Below the pieces are notes generated by a model. That model worked only from the letters and a program-made list of their open reading frames with translations. It was not told the DNA's origin and made no database searches. Of a stretch of 64,000 bases of DNA, positions 40,974-50,334 are shown one piece after another; within the stretch, counting starts at the first letter, position 1, and each line of letters begins with the position of its first letter. The stretch is from CANMIH01 sp049116335 (lineage in GTDB: Bacteria > Pseudomonadota > Alphaproteobacteria > Rhodobacterales > Rhodobacteraceae): contig JAGDYZ010000015.1 of the NCBI GenBank assembly GCA_049116335.1, forward strand, positions 1 through 64,000, read 5' to 3'. A program made the position numbers and the translations under genes.

Positions 40974-42503
40974 ATGACACGCACCCGCACATCACGCCGT
41001 CGCAAGACGCCCCAATCCCGCCCCACCGCCGAGGCCCGCGCGCCGTTTATCCAACGCAAACTCGGCACGTTCAACGTGCTCAGCGAGGCTGGGCTGGAAC
41101 AGATCGAGACCAATGCCGACATCATCCTGTCCGAGACAGGGATGGAGTTTCAGGACGACCCTGAGATTCTGCGGATCTTTGCAGATGCAGGCTGTGACGT
41201 GGATGGCACCCGCGTACGCTTTTCCCCCGGTTTCTGTCGCAAGATCATCACCGCCACCGCGCCTGCGCAGTTCACACAACATGCCCGTAATCCGGCCAAC
41301 AATGTGCAGCTTGGCGGCGATGCCTCTGTGCTCTGTCCCGCCTGGGGCCCCCCCTTCGTGCATGATCTGGATCGGGGGCGGCGTTATGCCAGCCATCAGG
41401 ATTTCATTGATTTGGTTAAGATCCACCATGCGCTGCCTTGGTTGCACCATTCGGGCGGCGTGGTGTGCGAACCGGTGGACCTGCCCGCCAACAAACGCCA
41501 TCTGGACATGCTCTATGGCCATATCCGCCACTCCGACCGGGCCTTTATGGGCGCCTTTATCGGGGCCGAGCGGTCGGGGCATGCCATCGACATGGCAAAG
41601 ATCGTCTTTGGTGACGAGTTTGTCGCGAATAATCCTGTGCTCTACTGTGTCTCGAACACCAATGCGCCACTAGTGATGGACAGCCATATGTCCGGCGCTT
41701 TGAAAACCTATGCTCGTGCGGGGCAGCCAGTGGCCTGCACCCCTTGGGTGCTGACTGGGGCCATGTCGCCGTCAACTGTAGCCGGAACCCTGGCGCAGGT
41801 GCTGGCCGAAACCATGGCTGCCATGACCCTGACCCAGCTGGTCAACCCGGGCGCGCCGTGCTTGATGGGCAGCTTTGCCTCGACCATGTCGATGAAATCC
41901 GGCGCGCCCACCTTCGGCACGCCCGAGGCTGGGCTGATGGTGCTGGCCGCAGGGCAACTGGCGCGTCGCCTAGGGGTTCCACTTCACACGGTGGGTACGC
42001 TCAGCGCGTCAAAACTGCCCGACGGGCAAAGCCAGCAAGAGGCCACTTGGGGCCTGATGATGTCGATGTTTGCGGGGGCAAATCTGATCAACCACGCCAC
42101 TGGATGGCTGGAGGGAGGGCTGGTGACCTCCTTCGAGAAAACCATCCTAGACCACGATATTTGCGGCAAGATCGGACGCTTTTTCGATGGCATCGATATG
42201 AGCGAAAATGCGCAGGCCATGGAGGCGATTGCGACCACAGGTCCGGGCGCGCATTTCCTAGGGTCAGAACACACACAGGCTAATTTCATGACTGCGCTGT
42301 TCCGCCCCTGGACGCCCGATGACAACTCGTTCGAACAATGGCACGCGGATGGTGAAAAAGACGCCGCCACCCGTGCCAATGGCATCTGGAAAGAGCGTCT
42401 GGCGAGCTACGAAGACCCCAGCCTCGACCCCGATATCGACGCCGCGCTCCAGGACTATATCGCCATGCGCAAGGCCGAGCAGCCCGACCAGGATTACTTC
42501 TGA
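40974..42503 (+). CDS. MttB-family (trimethylamine methyltransferase-like) protein, non-pyrrolysine
   Basis: 509 residues from the ATG at 40974 (MTRTRTSRRRKTPQ); the longer frame to 40800 runs into the LysR gene. TIM-barrel methyltransferase of the MttB superfamily: GTFNVLSEAGLEQIETNADI, FQDDPEILRIFADAGCDVDG, VQLGGDASVLCPAWGPPFVH, GAMSPSTVAGTLAQVLAETM, GAPTFGTPEAGLMVLAAGQL and ATWGLMMSMFAGANLINHAT. There is no in-frame amber codon, so it is a non-pyrrolysine member, like glycine-betaine methyltransferase (MtgB), acting on a quaternary amine. No corrinoid-protein gene is seen nearby. TGATG overlap with the next gene. Confidence 0.88.
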   Translation: MTRTRTSRRRKTPQSRPTAEARAPFIQRKLGTFNVLSEAGLEQIETNADIILSETGMEFQDDPEILRIFADAGCDVDGTRVRFSPGFCRKIITATAPAQFTQHARNPANNVQLGGDASVLCPAWGPPFVHDLDRGRRYASHQDFIDLVKIHHALPWLHHSGGVVCEPVDLPANKRHLDMLYGHIRHSDRAFMGAFIGAERSGHAIDMAKIVFGDEFVANNPVLYCVSNTNAPLVMDSHMSGALKTYARAGQPVACTPWVLTGAMSPSTVAGTLAQVLAETMAAMTLTQLVNPGAPCLMGSFASTMSMKSGAPTFGTPEAGLMVLAAGQLARRLGVPLHTVGTLSASKLPDGQSQQEATWGLMMSMFAGANLINHATGWLEGGLVTSFEKTILDHDICGKIGRFFDGIDMSENAQAMEAIATTGPGAHFLGSEHTQANFMTALFRPWTPDDNSFEQWHADGEKDAATRANGIWKERLASYEDPSLDPDIDAALQDYIAMRKAEQPDQDYF

Positions 42504-44869
42504 TGGCTCAAATCTTGATTATCGGTGGCGGTGCCATCGGGCTGAGCATTGCCTACCATCTGGCCAAGCGCGGCGCGGATCAGGTGACGGTGCTGGAGCG
42601 CAATCAGCTGACCTCGGGCACCTCTTGGCACGCGGCGGGCATTGTCGGCCCCTTGCGCGCCACGCCCAATATGACGCAACTGGCCATGGCCGCGCTGGAG
42701 GTGTTTCCGGCGCTCGAGGCCGAGACAGGCATGTCCACCGGCTATCGCCAGACCGAGGGCTATTGGCTCGCTCGCGATCCGGCGCGTTTGGACGAGCTGC
42801 ACCGGATTGCCGATCTGGGCCAGACGCAAGGGTTGACCCCGCGTGTGGTGGACGCCTCCGAGGTTCCACTCCCGCAGTTGGAACTGAGCAATCATGTCGG
42901 CGCGCTTTATGTGCCCGAGGATGCCAATGTGAACCCGGTTGATTTGTGCATGGCCTATGCCAAGGGCGCGCGGGATCGGGGTGTGGTGATCCGCGAGAAC
43001 ACCGGCGTGCAGGCTTTGCGCAAAGAGCGCGCGCGCATCATTGGTGTGACCCTCACCGACGGCACCGAACTGGACGCCGATAGGGTCGTCATCGCCACGG
43101 GTGCTTGGTCGCGTGAACTGGCCGCCAGTGTCGGTGTGGCACTGCCCCTGCAGGCGGTCGAACACATGTATGTGGTGACCGAGGCCATCCCCGATCTGCC
43201 CAACCCCTTCCCCGTGATCCGGGATCTGGATCGGGGCATCTATATCAAGGGCGATGCAGGCAAATTGGTGATTGGCGGGTTTGAACCCAACGCCAAATGT
43301 TGGGATGCCTATGGCCACGATGGTGATCGTCCCTTCCTGGAAATGGCCGAGGATTGGGACCAGTTCGCCCCCTTTATGGAGGCCGCGCTGGAGCTGTGCC
43401 CGGCTCTGGAAACCGTGGGGATCCAGCATTTTATGAACGGGCCGGAAAGCTTCTCTGCCGATACCCGGCCTTTGGTGGGTGAGACCGAGATTGACGGGCT
43501 GTTTGTGGCAGCTGGCATGAACTCAGTGGGCGTGATGTCCTCGGCTGGGATCGGCCGTGCGCTGGCCGATTGGATGGTTGATGGTCATCCGCCCATGGAT
43601 ATGTGGGAGGTTGATGTCGCACGCGTTGATCCCGCCACAGCGACGCCAGAGCATATGGCAAATCGCATGCAGGAGGCGGTCGCGGACCTCTTCAACCTGC
43701 ACTGGCCCTATAAGCAACCTAAATCCGGGCGCGATCTGCGCACCACGGCGCTGCACGCCAATTGGGCCTCAGCGGGCGCGCAGTTTGGCATCACCGCAGG
43801 CTGGGAGCGCGGGCTGTATTATGGCGCGGCGCAGGACTATTCCGTAGGGGCGCAGGGCTGGTGGCCCTTGGCCGAAGCGGAGGCCGCCGTAATGGATCAA
43901 GGCACTGTTCTGATCGAGCTTAGTCCCTTCACCAAGCTCGACATCTCCGGCGCTTGCGCGCTGGCCGCGCTCAATCACATAACCACGGCGCAATTGGACG
44001 TGCCTTTGGGTCGCGCGGTTTATACGCAAATCGTCAATGCGCGCGGCGGAACGGAGATGGATGTGACCGTGACCCGGCTCGGGGCGGATGCGTTTCACCT
44101 GACCTCTGGCGCGGCCACCCGCGCGCGCGACATCGCCTATTTGCGCCGTCACCTGACGGGCGAAGTCACCCTTTGCGACGTGACCGAAGCGTTCTGCACC
44201 ATCGGCGTCATGGGCGCGGGCAGCCGAGCGTTGCTGCAAGGTTTGGGCGATTTGCCCGAGATGGCATTTGGCACTGCCGCCGAGGTCAACGTCAATGGTA
44301 TCTCTTGCCGCGCCACCCGCGTCAGCTTTGTGGGCGAACTTGGCTGGGAGCTGACGGTGGCCAATGCCGACGCCCCGGCGCTGTTTGACGCATTGCTTGG
44401 CGCGGGTGCTAAACCTCTGGGCCATTACGCGCTGGATGCATGCCGTTTGGAAAAGGGTTTCAAGCATTGGGGGCATGAGCTTGGCCCCGAAATCACTCCC
44501 TTGGAGGCCGGGCTTGGTTTCACCATCGACTGGTCCAAGGATTTCGCGGGCAAGGCCGCGCTGGAATGCCAACGGGCCGAGGGCCTGCGCCAACGTCTGA
44601 TCCTGCTGAGCATCGAGGGCGAGGCTCTGATGCTACATGACGAACCCGTCTTCGAAGGGGGCACTCATGTCGGGTTGACCACCTCGGGCGGGCGTGGGCC
44701 ACGCACAGGGCTGAACTTATGCTTTGCCATGGTTTCGGTCGCACCGGGCGAAACGCTCAGCCAGACCTGCGAACGGAAATTTACAGTTCGGGTCGCCGGG
44801 CAGGATTTTACAGCGCAACCGCTGCGCCGTCCGCCCTTTGACCCCACAGGCGAAAGGATGCGCGCATGA
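42503..44869 (+). CDS. FAD-dependent oxidase/GcvT fusion, dimethylglycine dehydrogenase family (A-type)
   Basis: 788 residues. The N-terminal DAO-type FAD domain has LIIGGGAIGLSIAYHLAKRG (Rossmann) and TSGTSWHAAGIVG, in which the His is the covalent-FAD residue of the family. A central FAO_M-like segment follows (MQEAVADLFNLHWPYKQPKS, AQFGITAGWERGLYY). The C-terminal half is a GcvT-type folate domain: ELSPFTKLDISGACALAALN, YTQIVNARGGTEMDVTVTRL and THVGLTTSGGRGPRTGLN. It would oxidatively demethylate a secondary or tertiary amine and pass the C1 unit to tetrahydrofolate. It resembles the gene at 57158 more than its immediate neighbour. Confidence 0.9.
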   Translation: MAQILIIGGGAIGLSIAYHLAKRGADQVTVLERNQLTSGTSWHAAGIVGPLRATPNMTQLAMAALEVFPALEAETGMSTGYRQTEGYWLARDPARLDELHRIADLGQTQGLTPRVVDASEVPLPQLELSNHVGALYVPEDANVNPVDLCMAYAKGARDRGVVIRENTGVQALRKERARIIGVTLTDGTELDADRVVIATGAWSRELAASVGVALPLQAVEHMYVVTEAIPDLPNPFPVIRDLDRGIYIKGDAGKLVIGGFEPNAKCWDAYGHDGDRPFLEMAEDWDQFAPFMEAALELCPALETVGIQHFMNGPESFSADTRPLVGETEIDGLFVAAGMNSVGVMSSAGIGRALADWMVDGHPPMDMWEVDVARVDPATATPEHMANRMQEAVADLFNLHWPYKQPKSGRDLRTTALHANWASAGAQFGITAGWERGLYYGAAQDYSVGAQGWWPLAEAEAAVMDQGTVLIELSPFTKLDISGACALAALNHITTAQLDVPLGRAVYTQIVNARGGTEMDVTVTRLGADAFHLTSGAATRARDIAYLRRHLTGEVTLCDVTEAFCTIGVMGAGSRALLQGLGDLPEMAFGTAAEVNVNGISCRATRVSFVGELGWELTVANADAPALFDALLGAGAKPLGHYALDACRLEKGFKHWGHELGPEITPLEAGLGFTIDWSKDFAGKAALECQRAEGLRQRLILLSIEGEALMLHDEPVFEGGTHVGLTTSGGRGPRTGLNLCFAMVSVAPGETLSQTCERKFTVRVAGQDFTAQPLRRPPFDPTGERMRA

Positions 44870-47244
44870 CGAAAGCGCAGGTAACCATCATCGGGGGCGG
44901 CGCCATGGGCGTGTCGCTGATGTATCATCTGGTCAAACAAGGCTGGTCCGATGTGCTGCTGGTCGAGAAGAACGATCTCACGCATGGTTCCACTTGGCAT
45001 GCGGCGGGGCTGTGCACACATTTTGCCCATAACCCGACCATTCAGGAACTGCGTGCCACCTCGGTCCGGCTCTACCGTGATATCTTGCCCCAAGAAACCG
45101 GGCGCGACTGTGGGTTCCACCGGTCTGGTGCGATGCGCATCACCCGCAACTCCGACCGCATGGATGAATTCCGCCATGTCGCGGGCCTGTCCGAGTTCAC
45201 CGGCTATCCGCTGGAGATCCTGACGCCCGAACGTATCGCCGAACTGTTCCCGCTGGCCAAGCTCGACGGGTTGCTCGGCGGGATCTATGAACCTGATGAC
45301 GGCCATGTCGATCCGACGCTGGCCACCCATGCCATGGCCGAGGTCGCACGCCGGGGTGGTGCGCAGATCTGGCGCAATTGCCCTGTGACGGCGATCCGGC
45401 GCGAAGGGGGTCACTGGCTGATCGACACGCCCAAGGGCGAAATCACCTCGACCAATTTGGTCAATGCCGCTGGCACCTGGGGCTGGGAGATCGGCCATAT
45501 GATGGGGCTGAACATCCCCTCGGTTCCCGTTCTGCACCAATATCTTGTCACTGACACCGTGCCGTTGGTGGCAGACCGGATCGCGCAAGGTCTTCCCGAG
45601 CTGCCGATGGTCCGTGACCCCGAAGAAAGCTGGTACGTGCGCCAGGAACGTGATGGGCTGATCCTTGGACCTTACGAGAAAGACGCAAAGGTCTGGTCGG
45701 TCGATGGTGTCCCGCCCGAGTTTGGCGCGGATCTGATGCCTCCTGATCTGGACAGTGTTGAACAGATCATCATGGCCGCCATGGAACGTATTCCGGCGCT
45801 GGAAACCGGGGGCGTCAAATCGGTGATCAATGGCCCCATTACCTTTACCCCGGATGCCAACCCGCTGATCGGTCCCGCCCATGGGCTGCAAAACGCATGG
45901 CTGCTGACAGGGTCGTCCATGGGCGTGATGGAGGGCGGTGGTGCAGGTTGGTTCTTGGCCCATTGGATGACCCATGGCGCACCGCCGATGGATGCGCTGG
46001 CCGTGGACAGCCGCCGCTTTGGGTCTTGGGCAGATCGCGAATACCGGGTGGCCAAGGCCATCGAATGCTTTGGCCTGCAATTTGGTGTGCATTACCCGCA
46101 TGAGGAACGCCCGGAGGGCCGGGGCCTGCGCCTCTCGCCGCTGCATGACCTGATGGTTGAGCGCGGCGCTGTCATGGGCGCGGCCTATGGCTGGGAGCGA
46201 CCCAACTGGTTCTCCGACACGCCCGGTGCCGTGGCGGATGAAACCTTCGGCCGGGCCAATTGGTTTGACGCGGTCGCCTCTGAGGTGGACGCGGCGACCA
46301 ACCGCGTTGCGATGGCAGATCTGTCGGTGTTCTCGAAATTCGATGTCACCGGCTCGGATGTTGCGGCGTTCCTTGAGGCGCTCGGGGCCAACCGCGCGGT
46401 GAAACCGGGGCGCATCGGCCTGACCCATGTACTGACACCAGCAGGCGGAGTTCTGTCCGAGTTCACGGTCACGCGTCTGGCCGAGGATCACGTCTATCTG
46501 ACCAGCGCGGCAGCGGCCGAACAGATCGATTTTGACCAGCTTATCCAAGTCGCGGCTGCGTTTGACGTCACCGTCATCAACCGTTGCGAGGACTTGGCCG
46601 TAATCGGCGTCATGGGGCCGAAATCGCCCGAAATCCTGCCCGAACTCATCACCATGCCTTGGTTGACCTCACAGGAGAACGAAGTTGCGGGCATCCCGGT
46701 GCGCGCTCTGCGGGTGTCGTATCTGGGTGAATGCGGGTGGGAGCTGCATGTGGCGCGCGACCACGCCGTCGCACTCTTCATCCACTTGGAAACGGCTGCA
46801 AAACCTCACGGTCTTGGCTTTTACGGGGCCTATGCCGCCAACTCCATGCGACTGGAAAAAGGCTACCGCGGCTGGGGCAGCGACCTGACCACCGAGCGCA
46901 GCCCGCTTGAGGCCGGATTGACCCCGTTTGTGCGCAAGGATCTGCGCGATGGGCTAGCCCGCGCCAACGCCTGGGACATGGTCTTGCTGGAGGTTGAGAC
47001 AGGCGAGGTTGATCCTTTCTACGCCCACACCATTTGGCGCGACGGACAGCCGGTCGGCATCGCCACCTCAGGAGCCTATGGCCACCGCACAGGCAAAGTG
47101 TTGGCACTGGCCTATCTACGCGACGTATCCGCACGCGACGGGTTGACCATTTCCATCCTTGGGCAAGAACGCGGTGCGACCATCCTGCCTCAGCCCCCCT
47201 TTGATCCAGACAACACCAGACTCATGACCGGAGGTTCCCAATGA
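44866..47244 (+). CDS. FAD-dependent oxidase/GcvT fusion, dimethylglycine dehydrogenase family (B-type)
   Basis: 792 residues, same architecture as the preceding gene but a different branch. VTIIGGGAMGVSLMYHLVKQ and LTHGSTWHAAGLCTHFA (covalent-FAD His) are followed by VPVLHQYLVTDTVPLVADRI, a motif shared with the gene at 54747. The GcvT half has LSVFSKFDVTGSDVAAFLEA, LTHVLTPAGGVLSEFTVTRL and SMRLEKGYRGWGSDLTTERS. It probably demethylates the product of the A-type step or a sister substrate. ATGA overlaps with both neighbours show strict operon organisation. Confidence 0.9.
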   Translation: MTKAQVTIIGGGAMGVSLMYHLVKQGWSDVLLVEKNDLTHGSTWHAAGLCTHFAHNPTIQELRATSVRLYRDILPQETGRDCGFHRSGAMRITRNSDRMDEFRHVAGLSEFTGYPLEILTPERIAELFPLAKLDGLLGGIYEPDDGHVDPTLATHAMAEVARRGGAQIWRNCPVTAIRREGGHWLIDTPKGEITSTNLVNAAGTWGWEIGHMMGLNIPSVPVLHQYLVTDTVPLVADRIAQGLPELPMVRDPEESWYVRQERDGLILGPYEKDAKVWSVDGVPPEFGADLMPPDLDSVEQIIMAAMERIPALETGGVKSVINGPITFTPDANPLIGPAHGLQNAWLLTGSSMGVMEGGGAGWFLAHWMTHGAPPMDALAVDSRRFGSWADREYRVAKAIECFGLQFGVHYPHEERPEGRGLRLSPLHDLMVERGAVMGAAYGWERPNWFSDTPGAVADETFGRANWFDAVASEVDAATNRVAMADLSVFSKFDVTGSDVAAFLEALGANRAVKPGRIGLTHVLTPAGGVLSEFTVTRLAEDHVYLTSAAAAEQIDFDQLIQVAAAFDVTVINRCEDLAVIGVMGPKSPEILPELITMPWLTSQENEVAGIPVRALRVSYLGECGWELHVARDHAVALFIHLETAAKPHGLGFYGAYAANSMRLEKGYRGWGSDLTTERSPLEAGLTPFVRKDLRDGLARANAWDMVLLEVETGEVDPFYAHTIWRDGQPVGIATSGAYGHRTGKVLALAYLRDVSARDGLTISILGQERGATILPQPPFDPDNTRLMTGGSQ

Positions 47245-48554
47245 CCGATCACCCTTTGCACACCGACTGGGATTTCGCCAACACCGCCGCGCGGCGAGAT
47301 CAGTTCTATGCCGCCTCACTGACCCGGTTTACCCCCTTCCGTGAGCCGATCGTGTTCCAAAAAGGTCAGGGGCAGTATCTGTGGGACACGGATGGACGCA
47401 AATACACAGACCTTTTGGGCATGAACGTCTGTATCTCGGTCGGGCATTCCCACCCGCGTGTGGTGGCAGCAGCAACCGCGCAGGCGCAGGAACTGACCCA
47501 TTGCACCACCATGTTCTATCACCCCACCCCGGCCCATCTGGCCGAAGAGCTGGCGGCCACCATGCCCAAAGGCCATGACTGGGTGGTGCATCTGACCAAC
47601 TCAGGCTCTGAGGCGATTGATCTGGCGATGACCATGGCGCGAACCTATACTGCCAATCTGGACCTGCTGGCGCTCCGCACCGCCTATCACGGCCCCACGG
47701 CAGCGGCGCAGTCGATCACCGGCATTTCGGGCTGGCGACACCCCGGCATGCCCGGCAACGTGGCCTTTGTCCCCGAACCCAACCAGTATCGCGGCATCTT
47801 TGGCCCCGGCACGCAACCCTATCTGGATGAGATCGACCGCACCATCGCCACCGCCACCTCTGGTCGGATTGCGGGCATGTTCGTCGAAAGCGTGCAGGGC
47901 TATGGCGGCATTATTGAGATGCCCAAGGGCTATATGTCTGGCGCGGCCGAAAAGGTGCGCGCAGCAGGCGGGTTGTATATCGCCGACGAGGTGCAGTCGG
48001 GCTTTGGCCGCACCGGGGCCAATTTCTGGGGGTTCGAGGCGGATGGCGTGGTACCCGACATCATCGTCATGGCCAAAGGACTGGGCAATGGCTTTCCCAT
48101 CGGCGCGGTTGTGGCCAAGAAACACATCGCTGAACCGATGGCGGAAAAGTTCATGTTCCACACCTACGGTGCCAACCCCACCTCGGCCGCAGCCGCCCGC
48201 GCGGTTTTGGCCGTAATGCGCGACGAGGGCCTGCAGGAAAATGCCGCCAAGGTGGGCGGCAAGCTGCTGGAGCGGCTGCATGACCTCCAGGACAAGCACA
48301 GCGCCATTGGCGACGTGCGGGGTAAGGGGCTGATGCTGGCCATCGAATTCGTCAAGGATCGCGACAGCAAAGAGCCTGACAAGGACATGACAACAGAAGT
48401 GTTCGAGGCCTGTCGGGCTCAGGGGATTATTCTTTCGAAATCCGGCCCCTTCCAGCAATGCCTGCGTATGGTTCCACCTCTGTGCCTGTCTGAGAAAGAC
48501 GTGGACCAAGTTGCAAAGAACCTCGATCAGGCATTGTCAGACGCCATAAATTAG
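47241..48554 (+). CDS. Class-III aminotransferase (AGT2-like)
   Basis: 437-residue PLP enzyme. The N-terminal QYLWDTDGRKYTDLLGMNVC is followed by SVGHSHPRVVAAATAQAQEL. The PLP aspartate is in LYIADEVQSGFGRTGANFWG and the Schiff-base lysine in DIIVMAKGLGNGFPIGAVVA. It resembles alanine-glyoxylate aminotransferase 2/beta-aminoisobutyrate-type enzymes. As the last gene of the MttB-like operon it would deaminate the primary amine or amino acid left after demethylation (inference). Confidence 0.9.
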   Translation: MTDHPLHTDWDFANTAARRDQFYAASLTRFTPFREPIVFQKGQGQYLWDTDGRKYTDLLGMNVCISVGHSHPRVVAAATAQAQELTHCTTMFYHPTPAHLAEELAATMPKGHDWVVHLTNSGSEAIDLAMTMARTYTANLDLLALRTAYHGPTAAAQSITGISGWRHPGMPGNVAFVPEPNQYRGIFGPGTQPYLDEIDRTIATATSGRIAGMFVESVQGYGGIIEMPKGYMSGAAEKVRAAGGLYIADEVQSGFGRTGANFWGFEADGVVPDIIVMAKGLGNGFPIGAVVAKKHIAEPMAEKFMFHTYGANPTSAAAARAVLAVMRDEGLQENAAKVGGKLLERLHDLQDKHSAIGDVRGKGLMLAIEFVKDRDSKEPDKDMTTEVFEACRAQGIILSKSGPFQQCLRMVPPLCLSEKDVDQVAKNLDQALSDAIN

Positions 48555-48766
48555 ATGGTTTGCAGACGCACACTGGCACGTCCCATTAAAACAGAGTTTG
48601 TGCGCAACCTGTAAATTGTGGCACAAATTTTCGTTGCGCTGTGCGTCAATGACCGATTGTCCTTGCAATATCGCTGCGTTGCGAAGCATGTCGATGCCGC
48701 GATATTGGTGCTGCAGCATGAAATATGTCCGTCGTCAGGTTTTTTGGAACCGATGGCATCCTAAAC
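48555..48766. other. Spacer between aminotransferase gene and IS3 element
   Basis: About 210 bases, no gene seen. It contains TTTGTGCGCAACCTGTAAATTGTGGCACAAATT, a partly symmetrical stretch near 48595-48627 (TTTGTG/CACAAA) that could act as a terminator. Confidence 0.4.
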
Positions 48767-49255
48767 TGAGAGAGAGTTTGGCTCATCTGTTTGGTTTGAT
48801 TATGCAGCGTGCTGTCTGTGATGCAAGCGTCGCGTTTCGAGTGTCTTTTGCTTGATCCTTTCACGTTGTTTTAGAATGGCTTTATCGCGGCCGAAGTAGA
48901 CGTCGGCGGGTGTGACGTTGTTGATGCTCTCGTGATGGCGTTGATGGTTGTAGTGATTGACGAAGGCCTCGATCTGGGCCTCAAGGTCACCAGGCAGGAA
49001 GTAGTTTTCCAGCAAGATCCGGTTCTTCAACGTCTGATGCCACCGCTCGATTTTGCCTTGGGTCTGCGGATGATATGGCACCCCGCGCGAGTGCTTCATG
49101 CCTTTGTCCAGCAGCCATTCGGCCAGATCCCCTGAGACGTAACTTGAACCGTTGTCACTCAGGAGGCGAGGCTTGTGGACAACATGAACTTGGTCACAGC
49201 CAGACGCTTGCAAGGCGAGGTCGAGTGTATCCGTTACATCCTTTGCCCGCATGTT

Positions 49256-49297
49256 CCCCTCTCGTGCATTGCTGCGCAATACACTGCCGGGCAGCGG
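49256..49297 (-). repeat. Palindromic element, family 1, copy 6 (IS3)
   Basis: About 42 bases; minus-strand arms TGCCCGGCAG and CACGAGAGGGG around TATTGC-gca-GCAATG. Between WKLC and MRAKD of the transposase. Confidence 0.85.
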
Positions 49298-49403
49298 TGG
49301 CAAAGCTTCCAGGAGACGATGTAGCGACTGTAGTCATCGAGGACCGTGCTGAGATAGAACCAGCCCCAGCCGAGCACCTTGATGTAGGTGAAGTCGGTTT
49401 GCC

Positions 49404-49443
49404 CGCTGCCCGGCAGTCGCCGCTTGCGGCGATGAGAGGGGGA
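49404..49443 (+). repeat. Palindromic element, family 1, copy 7 (IS3)
   Basis: About 40 bases; arms TGCCCGGCAG and TGAGAGGGG around TCGCCG-cttg-CGGCGA. Between AINQL and QTDFTY. Confidence 0.85.
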
Positions 49444-49749
49444 GCTGGTTGATGGCCGTCGTCTTGTGCTGGAACTCATCAGCTGCTTTCAGAACGATGA
49501 AGGCTGGGCTGGTGATCAGGTCATGCGCCTTCAGCACGCGATACACCGTAGATTCTGACACAAAGTAGCGCTCTTGATCAGTGAACGTCACAGCAAGCTC
49601 GCGCGGTGATAGCTCTGTCTCTTTCAAGGCGAAGTCGACAACCTTGCGTTTCACCTCATCCGGCACCCGGTTCCAAACGTGTTTTGGCTTGGGAGATCGA
49701 TCTTGCAGCCCGGCCTCACCACGCTGCAGATAGCGGTCGTATCCCTTAG

Positions 49750-49783
49750 ACCGGCAGGGCATCAAAGATGCCCGAGAGGGGGC
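49750..49783 (+). repeat. Palindromic element, family 1, copy 8 (IS3)
   Basis: About 34 bases; shortened left arm CCGGCA, core GGGCATC-aaa-GATGCCC, right arm CGAGAGGGGG. Between FYR and YDRYLQ. Confidence 0.8.
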
Positions 49784-49911
49784 GGTAGAACGTGGTGCGC
49801 GGGATGCCCAGTTTGGCCAATGTCTGGCGAGCAGACAGATGGCTTTCCTCGACCAGCCGGATGATCTCCAGCTTCTCTGATGCGGGATACCTCATTCGTC
49901 GTCGCCCCCAT

Positions 49912-49955
49912 CCATTGCCCGGCAGGCGATTGCGAAGCAATCTGCCGAGAGGGGC
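49912..49955 (+). repeat. Palindromic element, family 1, copy 9 (IS3)
   Basis: About 44 bases; arm TGCCCGGCAGG, core GATTGC-gaa-GCAATC, arm TGCCGAGAGGGG. Near the end of orfA, just before the orfB start. Confidence 0.85.
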
Positions 49956-49958
49956 CTG

Positions 49959-50334
49959 TCATGCTTCTTTTGAGAAGTCGCAGTTCGAGCGTCTGTTCCG
50001 CAACGACCTCCTTGAGATCCTTTGCTTCGCGGCGCAGTGCCTTGACCTCGTCAGTGTTCGCAGCCCGCGCTGTGTCACCAGCCAGCCGCTTCTTACCCTG
50101 CTATCGGTCACTCGGTCTGATGGCGTTCCCTCAGCAGTCCATGAAGTCCTTGGACCATTTGTAGTAGATGCCCTGAGAAATGCCCTCACGGCGGCACAGC
50201 TCAGCAATGTTATCCTCACCGCGCAATCCATCCAGCACGATGCGGATCTTCTCTTCACAGGAATAGTGCTTGCGCGTGGCGCGCTTGATGTCTTTGACGA
50301 CCTTCTCGCCAGGGCTCTTTGTTGTCCTTCTCAT
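49959..50334 (-). pseudogene. IS3-family orfA, interrupted
   Basis: The N-terminal half is intact: KVVKDIKRATRKHYSCEEKI, LRGEDNIAELCRREGISQGI and YYKWSKDFM. It then breaks at about 36 extra bases (near 50101-50136, containing CGGTC twice) and continues in another frame with the DTARAANTDEVK-like zipper part and LKEVVAEQTLELRLLKRSMT. Family 1 copy 9 interrupts the last codons. Confidence 0.8.

Larger units (their letters stand above)
48800..49940 (-). pseudogene. IS3-family orfB, broken by palindromic inserts
   Basis: Pieces in order: RYPASEKLEIIRLVEESHLS, RQTLAKLGIPRTTFYR, insert; YDRYLQRGEAGLQDRSPKPK, VPDEVKRKVVDFALKETELS, KAADEFQHKTTAINQ, insert; QTDFTYIKVLGWGWFYLSTV, LDDYSRYIVSWKLC, insert; MRAKDVTDTLDLALQASGCD, LLSDNGSSYVSGDLAEWLLD, HPQTQGKIERWHQTLKNRIL. 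Apart from the inserts the coding sequence is nearly undamaged, so the inserts alone explain the inactivation. Confidence 0.85.

Noticed and set aside
40974..42503. Pyrrolysine-containing MttB
   Set aside because: The frame contains no in-frame TAG; both MttB-like genes in the window are read without pyrrolysine.
44665..46548. 627-codon minus-strand frame opposite the oxidase genes
   Set aside because: Antisense open frame caused by high GC3 of the true genes; His/Arg/Gly-rich with no motifs.
48590..48740. Short frames beside the aminotransferase gene as a regulator gene
   Set aside because: No helix-turn-helix or start site on either strand; the frames have no codon bias.
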